This document shows positions 58,107-64,000 of a stretch of 64,000 nt of DNA, piece by piece. The translations under genes were made by a program, and so were the position numbers. The notes under the pieces were generated by a model, which saw only the letters and a list, made by a program, of their open reading frames with translations, made no database searches and had not been told where the DNA came from. Numbering within the stretch: position 1 is the first letter of the stretch; each line of letters starts with the position of its first letter. Source of the stretch: Zygotorulaspora mrakii (Eukaryota > Ascomycota > Saccharomycetes > Saccharomycetales > Saccharomycetaceae); contig NC_050725.1 of NCBI RefSeq assembly GCF_013402915.1, positions 124,001-188,000 on the forward strand, read 5' to 3'.

Positions 58107-59954
58107 ATGGATTGGAGTGGAAGTGTTGAGAAAACAGGAGAAGCGGGGCAACCTGCGCCAAATAAACAGAACATAAAGGAAACAGTGAATAATCCGATTG
58201 AATCGAGTAATTCGCAGAAGAGAACGTCACAACCTCATACGTATCAGAGACAAGCGCCTATGGCAACAGCGTCCCAGTCGCCAATCTATCCTTATATGCA
58301 GCAACAAGCGTTACAAGGATTAATGCAGGGTCCAAATCAATTTATGGTGGGCATACCGGCGGGTGCACTTTACGGAGGCATGCCATTCAATCCTATGGGA
58401 ATGGCCAGTGTTATACAGCCGCAAGTGCAACAGTCTCAGCAACACAAAGGAACACATGCTTCACGTGCTCAGGCGCAAACTCCATCTGATCCAAATCCCG
58501 CACATTACAGTTTTCAGCAAACACCAGGGCCACACTCAGGTGTTGCAAATACTTTTGCAATCAATCCTAATGGGCAGTCATACGTTGCTACAGGTGGCGC
58601 TGGACCCATCAGTTCATCTGAGACCCCAACAGATCCTAGATTTGCGATTCCATTCCCTATACCGGCATACAGTGGAAATACACAGAGATCACCATCTATG
58701 AATGCCACAGACGAGTCGACTGAGAACGTCGATCATACTTTCGAAAGAGAAGGTTTGAATGAAGAAAAATACAAAGAAGAAGAAGCACTGCGGCAACCCC
58801 CAATTCATAACATTAGGTTTCAATACCTAAGAAAATACAGAGCAGATCAAGCGATTCTCAAGGTACATAAAATACTAAATGAAATGAACACCTCTGGCGG
58901 CAAAGTGAAAGATCCTCTGTTTTGGAAAGAGCGACTAGATGTATACTTTCTACCATCAGCAAGTGTACGATATACGGCAAAACATTCGAATGATGTAAGG
59001 TGTTTCGACATGTCAGCTTCGATGATACCTTTGATTTGGGCTAAGATAGGGGCGTGTGGATTAGTCAAAATTGATCTGGTTGCACCCCATTTAAGAGCTC
59101 AGACGTTAAGTAATGGCTGCATTTTATTTCATTCTCCCAATACAACATGTTCGTACCATTATCCTGATGGCAGTTATATGACACATTTCATACAAATGAA
59201 GGGTATATTTGAACCTGGTTTGAGAATAAAGTGGTTAGAACTATGTGCATATAACTTTGTTCCCGGAGTAGAGTGGCAGTCTCTGGAGAAGGTGTTGAGT
59301 GACAAGGAGATAAGTTCACGAATATTTGAAAGACTTCAAAGTGATGATGATAATACCACGAGCAAGACTCACGGTGATAAAAACGACGCTGAAGTACCAG
59401 AGCTGAGTTCAATTCAAGAGCTGCGATCTAATTTTTCAGTGTTCAAAGGCCCTTCAAACGTCGGAACCTTCGAAGAACTTGTGAGATTTTTGCAAATAAG
59501 CGATATAATGTCTGCATTGTCAGATCTTATTGTATATCAAAAGAAGAATGAGATGAAAAGCCCGATTGATGCACTTTCCTCCTACATCGATGTTTCTGTA
59601 AACGGATATACTCCACACAGCGTACCGAACGGCAGTCATGACACTAGCTTGAGAAAAACCTTTAGCGAAAATGCTGCTACAACTAGCGGAATCACCAAAA
59701 ATGGTTCGAGAGCTGAAAAGCAAGCTTCCCCGATATATGACGATCCCATAACTTTTAAAGTCGCAAGCGTGTCTCCTGGATGCTCCCCGCGTGATACAAT
59801 GAAACCAAATGCCACTGAAAGGCCTGAAACGCTAAAGAGAAAAAAATCGAATAAAAATGCCTACTGGCCTGCTCGAGATTATTCTGGATCGTCGACTCCT
59901 ACATTTGATTGTGGTGACTGTGGTATTCCAGGAACAAAGAAAATAAAATTCTAG
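58107..59954 (+). CDS. MFG1: Mfg1-like LIM-domain-binding (Ldb1/Adn1) regulator of filamentous growth
   Basis: The 615-residue protein has a Gln/Pro/Ser-rich N-terminal half. An Ldb1/Adn1-type dimerisation domain follows at about residues 230-405: LRKYRADQAILKVHKILNEM, PLFWKERLDVYFLPSASVRYT, FDMSASMIPLIWAKI, ILFHSPNTTCSYHYPDGSYMTHFIQMKG, LRIKWLELCAYN. The tail is polar. In S. cerevisiae Mfg1 (YDL233W, 458 residues) forms a complex with Flo8 and Mss11 to activate FLO11 and invasive growth. This protein is longer, mostly in the N-terminal low-complexity part. An in-frame TTG lies six codons upstream; the ATG at 58107 was chosen. GYP7 nearby (YDL234C) supports orthology. Confidence 0.88.
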   Translation: MDWSGSVEKTGEAGQPAPNKQNIKETVNNPIESSNSQKRTSQPHTYQRQAPMATASQSPIYPYMQQQALQGLMQGPNQFMVGIPAGALYGGMPFNPMGMASVIQPQVQQSQQHKGTHASRAQAQTPSDPNPAHYSFQQTPGPHSGVANTFAINPNGQSYVATGGAGPISSSETPTDPRFAIPFPIPAYSGNTQRSPSMNATDESTENVDHTFEREGLNEEKYKEEEALRQPPIHNIRFQYLRKYRADQAILKVHKILNEMNTSGGKVKDPLFWKERLDVYFLPSASVRYTAKHSNDVRCFDMSASMIPLIWAKIGACGLVKIDLVAPHLRAQTLSNGCILFHSPNTTCSYHYPDGSYMTHFIQMKGIFEPGLRIKWLELCAYNFVPGVEWQSLEKVLSDKEISSRIFERLQSDDDNTTSKTHGDKNDAEVPELSSIQELRSNFSVFKGPSNVGTFEELVRFLQISDIMSALSDLIVYQKKNEMKSPIDALSSYIDVSVNGYTPHSVPNGSHDTSLRKTFSENAATTSGITKNGSRAEKQASPIYDDPITFKVASVSPGCSPRDTMKPNATERPETLKRKKSNKNAYWPARDYSGSSTPTFDCGDCGIPGTKKIKF

Positions 59955-60195
59955 CTTTTCTTTTACCAGCATTTCACTTGAAAGAGATTTAATATAAACA
60001 TTTTTAAGACTAGGATTATTTTTATATTAGCCACGATTTGAAGCTTCATCTAGAAGCGACTATTTACAACCTTTTTTGGTCTTAGCATTTTTTGATTTCT
60101 CAATTGATCGTAGTATATAGACAGACGCTTTTTCGGCCTTGCTTCATCACAGGAGATTCAAGTCATCCTACGTAACCGGCAAAGTGAAGGCATAT

Positions 60196-60795
60196 ATGAA
60201 TGGACTAGAAGTGCTTTCGGATTCCCTTGAATGGCCCCATGAATCTGAAATCGTTCGGAAACGTCCGAAGAATTATACGTTGGTCTACATCAGCAAAGTC
60301 TTCTACAACACGGGAAGTATCCTTCTTACGGTGTTTCTAATTATAAAGTCGATTATATTACCTTCTTTGACCTCGAATTATAAACAAAGAGAAGTTTTGT
60401 CAGTGTCAACCATTGTAGGATTAAGGAAACTCATCTCTTCGCTACAAAAGAGATTGAAATTCACCCCAGTCTCAGCACTAGGCTTCAACGAGCAAAATGG
60501 GACGATTGAAAGGTCTACGCAGACTACAGACGACACCAGTGATATTATACATAACGAGATGACTCGCTGGAAGAGTTTGAACGAGGCACTCCAAGACGCC
60601 ACCGATCATCTACAGCATTTTAATACCGCGCTTAAACCATCAACTTTTATGAACAGTTTTAGTTTCCAAACCAAACTTGTTGCAGACCAGCTTCAACAGG
60701 ATAGGTCTTCAGATCAGGAAAGTGACCTTTGCAACAAGGCAGTTACATCAATCAGAGGTGTTAAAGGATGGTTTGTTAATGGCAGAATAGCTTGA
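60196..60795 (+). CDS. PEX17: Peroxisomal docking-complex peroxin Pex17
   Basis: The 199-residue protein equals S. cerevisiae Pex17 (199) in length. It has one membrane segment near residues 36-60 (NTGSILLTVFLIIKSIILP), then a coiled-coil region with the conserved core LQKRLKFTPVSALGFNEQNG, IERSTQTTDD, and the end RGVKGWFVNGRIA. Pex17 joins Pex13 and Pex14 at the peroxisomal membrane in docking cargo-loaded receptors. The frame is open 19 codons upstream, starting at a TTG with no earlier ATG, so the ATG at 60196 is taken. It converges on RRG9 (66 bp), as YNL214W-YNL213C do. Confidence 0.94.
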   Translation: MNGLEVLSDSLEWPHESEIVRKRPKNYTLVYISKVFYNTGSILLTVFLIIKSIILPSLTSNYKQREVLSVSTIVGLRKLISSLQKRLKFTPVSALGFNEQNGTIERSTQTTDDTSDIIHNEMTRWKSLNEALQDATDHLQHFNTALKPSTFMNSFSFQTKLVADQLQQDRSSDQESDLCNKAVTSIRGVKGWFVNGRIA

Positions 60796-60861
60796 GAAGC
60801 TTTTATATATTTTTATAAGTATTTACAGGTTTACTTACAGGGTGATGATTTGAAAGGTGAA

Positions 60862-61521
60862 TCATTTGTTTTGTCGCAGCGAATCTTTTAAGAGAAACAG
60901 CTTACCCTTGTTTCTTGGAGCTGCGGCTTTGTCGGTTTTGGGCAATTTCTTTGTCGCATCTCTTGGCTTGATGTTCCTTAGCACAAAGTCCGGTGAGCTG
61001 CGCGCTGAACTTATGCTTATCCGCTTCGGTAGTGGTAAGTTCTGAAATAATGGTGACTGTTCTGAACTTTGTTCGTACATTTCCTTGATTCGCACACCTC
61101 TTCGTTTCCATCTTTCATGTAAGCGAATCGATTCCCGTTCACTGGGTTGCCATTTAGACTTCAACACCCTTCTGATCGCCTCTGGGGATACCTTGTATCT
61201 GGCACTTAGCTCACGAGCAGTTATCTGAGGAAATTGGTTCTTTAATAGCCGCATACTTTCCATTTCTTCTCGGGAGACTTTTTTCGATGGATTCCATTTT
61301 TCACCTTTGAATTTTCGCTTCAATGCCAACACCTGCTTCTGCCAAGTTGGCTTATCTCTATCATCTTTATTTTCCCGTATATTAGGTTTATCAGATGAGT
61401 TCATGAGCTTCACAACCTCTTTCGCTGATTTGATTTTGAGATTTTTACTTTGTCCCAACACTCCAGATGTGTGAAACAAAGACCTGCAAATTTTTATCAC
61501 CGTCATCCTTCCAGATCTCAT
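60862..61521 (-). CDS. RRG9: Required for respiratory growth protein 9, mitochondrial (neugrin family)
   Basis: The 219-residue protein (S. cerevisiae 214) starts with a basic, amphipathic leader (MRSGRMTVIKICRSLFHTSG), a likely mitochondrial presequence. The neugrin-like core is KPTWQKQVLALKRKFKGEKWNPSKKVSREEMESMRLL, broken by normal variation, then FPQITARELSARYKVSPEAIRRVLKSKWQPS, which looks helix-turn-helix-like. Rrg9 is needed for mitochondrial genome maintenance and respiration. The ATG at 61521 is first in frame. Its promoter is shared divergently with VID27 (380 bp), as YNL213C-YNL212W are. Confidence 0.94.
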   Translation of the reverse strand: MRSGRMTVIKICRSLFHTSGVLGQSKNLKIKSAKEVVKLMNSSDKPNIRENKDDRDKPTWQKQVLALKRKFKGEKWNPSKKVSREEMESMRLLKNQFPQITARELSARYKVSPEAIRRVLKSKWQPSERESIRLHERWKRRGVRIKEMYEQSSEQSPLFQNLPLPKRISISSARSSPDFVLRNIKPRDATKKLPKTDKAAAPRNKGKLFLLKDSLRQNK

Positions 61522-61901
61522 GGGTACATTGCTATATACAATTGGGGCGATATGAAGGAATTGCTGAGCACGCGACCCATTGGATGTATCTCATTTAAGA
61601 TATCTTGCAAAGTGTATAGCTCTGTCCTGTGCATTTGTCAAATTTCATCATCTCGATACAGTAGTATTTAATCGCACTAAACGGCGCATGCCATAGCGGC
61701 CTCCATATATTAAACAAATAATGAAGGTAAAGAAGTGGGCATAGCACTTTTTGTAGTTGGTTGAAGAACCGGTGACAGAGTGAAATTACATCCTGTGCAA
61801 ACTTGGAAGGTCCGTTTTGCACCTGTGAACACTAGTAAGCGTCTGTTATCTCCAGGATCTGTTGTGATTTGTTACACCTTGAAATATTGTTTTGGTTATT
61901 A
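61522..61901. other. Divergent promoter RRG9 / VID27
   Basis: 380 bp shared promoter with no gene and no site I can name with confidence. Confidence 0.55.
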
Positions 61902-64000
61902 TGAATATTTTAAAGAAATTCATGGAATCTAGCCAAAAGCAGGAGCTGATGATGCTTTCCTCGGGACAATTTCTCTTGTTACGTTCAGAAAAGTCACCCA
62001 AATCATCAGTCGAGTGCATCTATAATGACGCGACATTGAGTATTCGAGAAGTCGGTCAATATGCATTTGAATTGCTGGTGAAGAAGAATGCTGATGAAGC
62101 CGAAGTTTTCAATGGAGATGGCTCAGATGACTACTCTGATGATGCAGTAAGCATTCTTTCGACGCAATCCAAGAAGAAAGAAGAAGAATGGGCATTTCCG
62201 ATAACAGAAGAAATTGGTCTTCATAAAGAATGGAGTAAACAAGGGGATATGGCGTTTGTCTGGGAAAATACCATTGGAGACGAGACAGATGAAAAAGTTC
62301 AATTTATCACTACACCCGATATGTCATTGAATGATATTGATAAATTTTTGGACATCGTGTATCGTTGTGAATATGAGGCGGAATACAAAGAAACCGCATC
62401 CAACGCCACTCAGAAGGAGTTGGATGTAATTGCTGCAAGATCTGAGAAATTCAAACAAGAAACGGGGGGTGACTCTGAAGAGTTTGTAGAAAAACTGCAG
62501 GCCTTGAAAGTGGATGATTCATCTTCCGATGAGAGAGATTCTGATGATTTTGAAGATGCAAAAGAGAGTCCAGAAGATAGCAAAATGATGAAGAAAGGAA
62601 ACAGTAAGAATCCAATTAGGGCTCCAAAAGGAAAACAGTTGTTTATGATGGTTTGCAAACTGTCACTTTTCGATCCTGTACAAGAGCAGTTTTGCCTTCA
62701 AGATGAAAAAGTCAGAGCGGCTGTCATTGAGACTGGAAAATACGAATATTGGTTAACTATTGAGGGAAATTCAAGTAGGCTGGGAACGGATATAGTACCA
62801 AATATAAATCCCACATTTAACTTTGAAGAATCTGCCTTTATTTTCAACTATGACATGGGCGGTGTAACGTTATCATATATGCTGCAATTCGCTAATAAGA
62901 TGGACTGTCGGAGCTGTCAAATTATTATCTCAAAGTGTCTGTGGATGTCACTGAATAAAAAATCTTGGGACAAAGTCCCGATTGATGAGAGAAACTACAT
63001 TCTGCACTTTTCAACCGCGGTAGAAAGAGACTTGGATGCAATTATCTCAGATAACGATAGCAAGCAAGAAGAATCGTCCGAAGAGGAACCATCAGATGAA
63101 GAGGAGAATCATGAATATTCAAAAAGCATTCTCTCTTCAGAGAGTTTTAAGGAGACGGCTCAACAGAGGACATCATCTGCTGGAAACAGATCGCTTACTG
63201 TTGCTTACAAGAATAACAGATCTTACGTGGTAAGGGATGACAAGATCGGTATTTTCAAAACGGATGAAGAAGACATTGATTTTGTCGCAACAATAAAAGA
63301 TCTATCCGATTTACAAGGAAAAAGGATAGATCCCATCAATCCTATGCTTTATATGGAAGATAGAAGTTTGATTGTTCAAGACTCGGGTAATAGCAAGAAG
63401 ATTTTCAAGATGGACATAGAAAGAGGCAAGGTCATAGAAGAGTGGGGTACTGGCGACAGAAATGTAATAAAAGTTGGTCCCACGAAAAAGTTTGATCAAC
63501 TAACTGAGGAGCAAACTGTTTTAGCTATTTCGGAAAATGGGCTATTTCAGATTGACCCAAGACTCAATAGCAAGGATAAGGTGGCTCTAGAGAAATCCAA
63601 AGAGTATGCAACGAAATGTAACTTTAGCTCCATTGGAACAACTGGAAGTGGATATATTGCCGTTGGTTCCGAGAAGGGTGACATTAGATTATATGATAGA
63701 CTTGGTATAAGGGCCAAGACTGCCATTCCATCCCTTGGAAAGCCAATTAAACATATCATCGTTTCAGCAAATGGAAGATGGCTATTGTGCACATGTGACA
63801 CATCGCTTTTGCTGATAGACTTGACCATCAAGACAGGTAAGAATGCCGATAGTCTAGGATTTTTGAAATCTTTTCCTAAAGATGAGAATGTAAAAACGTA
63901 CATTCTTAACATCAGCCCCGAGCATGCCAGTTACATAGTAACGTCTACCAAAAAACCAATCAAGTTTACAAAGGCCTCATTCAATATAGGTCTTGGCGAA
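61902..64000 (+). CDS. VID27: Vid27, N-terminal and central part (runs off window end)
   Basis: From the ATG at 61902 (MNILKKFMESSQKQEL) an uninterrupted frame of 699 codons reaches the end of the window without a stop. S. cerevisiae Vid27 is about 782 residues, so some 80 C-terminal residues are missing. The N-terminal Vid27 domain (SGQFLLLRSEKSPKSSVECIYNDATLS) is followed by acidic linkers, a PH-like middle domain (ETGKYEYWLTIEG, LGTDIVPNINPTFN) and the C-terminal WD40-like part (PMLYMEDR, KMDIERGKVIEEWGTGD, FSSIGTTGSGYIAVGSEKG, RLGIRAKTAIPSLG). The biochemical function is unclear; it was named from a screen for vacuolar import and degradation. Order RRG9-VID27 agrees with S. cerevisiae. 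Confidence 0.95.

Noticed and set aside
59955..60195. Looked for OST4, the small gene next to MFG1 in S. cerevisiae
   Set aside because: No ATG frame encoding an Ost4-like 36-residue membrane peptide is present between MFG1 and PEX17.
1..64000. Searched by eye for LTR retrotransposons, CRISPR-like arrays, centromere elements and snoRNA boxes
   Set aside because: No paired terminal repeats, spaced direct repeats, CDEIII-like element next to an AT-rich core, or convincing C/D or H/ACA boxes were found.

Overview
The window is nuclear DNA of a budding yeast of the family Saccharomycetaceae. Gene order is that of Saccharomyces cerevisiae chromosome XIV (SRV2-NAM9-EAF7-FPR1-YNL134C-FYV6-KRE33-TOM22-CPT1-NRK1-TEP1-FAR11-SPC98-ESBP6), but genes that S. 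cerevisiae keeps on the sister whole-genome-duplication segments are interleaved: NDT80, CIA2 and LSM12 (YHR side), and VPS21, YVC1 and OST3 (YOR side). Genes that form ohnolog pairs in S. cerevisiae (CPT1/EPT1, VPS21/YPT53, TCB1/TCB2) each occur once in this window. This points to a lineage that never had the duplication (Zygosaccharomyces, Torulaspora, Lachancea or a relative); the species cannot be named from the sequence alone. Introns are rare and use GTATGT donors and TACTAAC-like branch sites.

Layout. (1) 1-29.9 kb: the SRV2-to-ESBP6 block. It covers actin regulation, a mitochondrial ribosomal protein, NuA4 chromatin, FKBP12, a stress-type reductase, a small GPI cell-wall protein, splicing, a tRNA-Phe, the meiotic regulator Ndt80, the RNA acetyltransferase Kre33, mitochondrial import, phospholipid synthesis, Fe-S assembly, NAD salvage, a PTEN-like phosphatase, STRIPAK, the gamma-tubulin complex and a monocarboxylate-permease-like protein. 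(2) 30.4-53.0 kb: the VPS21-to-MKT1 block. It covers endosomal Rab, the vacuolar TRP channel, NST1, RHO2, tRNA-Asn, TOP2, tricalbin, BLOC-1 SNN1, oligosaccharyltransferase OST3 and MKT1. (3) 53.6-64.0 kb: a third block mixing YDL (GYP7, MFG1) and YNL (IES2, PEX17, RRG9, VID27) genes. The joins between blocks fall near 30.1 kb and 53.3 kb.

Two genes need splicing to be read correctly. CPT1 (minus strand) has a 69-nt intron after codon 16, and NRK1 has a 74-nt intron immediately after its P-loop. Both end genes are partial: only the SRV2 C-terminus and the VID27 N-terminal portion are present. Several open frames can be extended upstream through TTG, CTG or GTG codons; for these the first ATG that fits the family was chosen.

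No obvious novel multi-gene system is present; this is mostly ordinary conserved yeast sequence. The more interesting points are: a meiotic control module (paired inverted URS1 cores around a CACAAAG palindrome) upstream of NDT80 in a promoter shared with a PAC/RRPE-bearing KRE33 promoter; the NRK1 intron in the P-loop; 12-bp coding minisatellites in EAF7; an unrecognised small ORF at 7.8 kb; a promoter-like noncoding gap between convergent MKT1 and GYP7; and a perfect palindrome next to the TATA box of the YNL134C-like gene.
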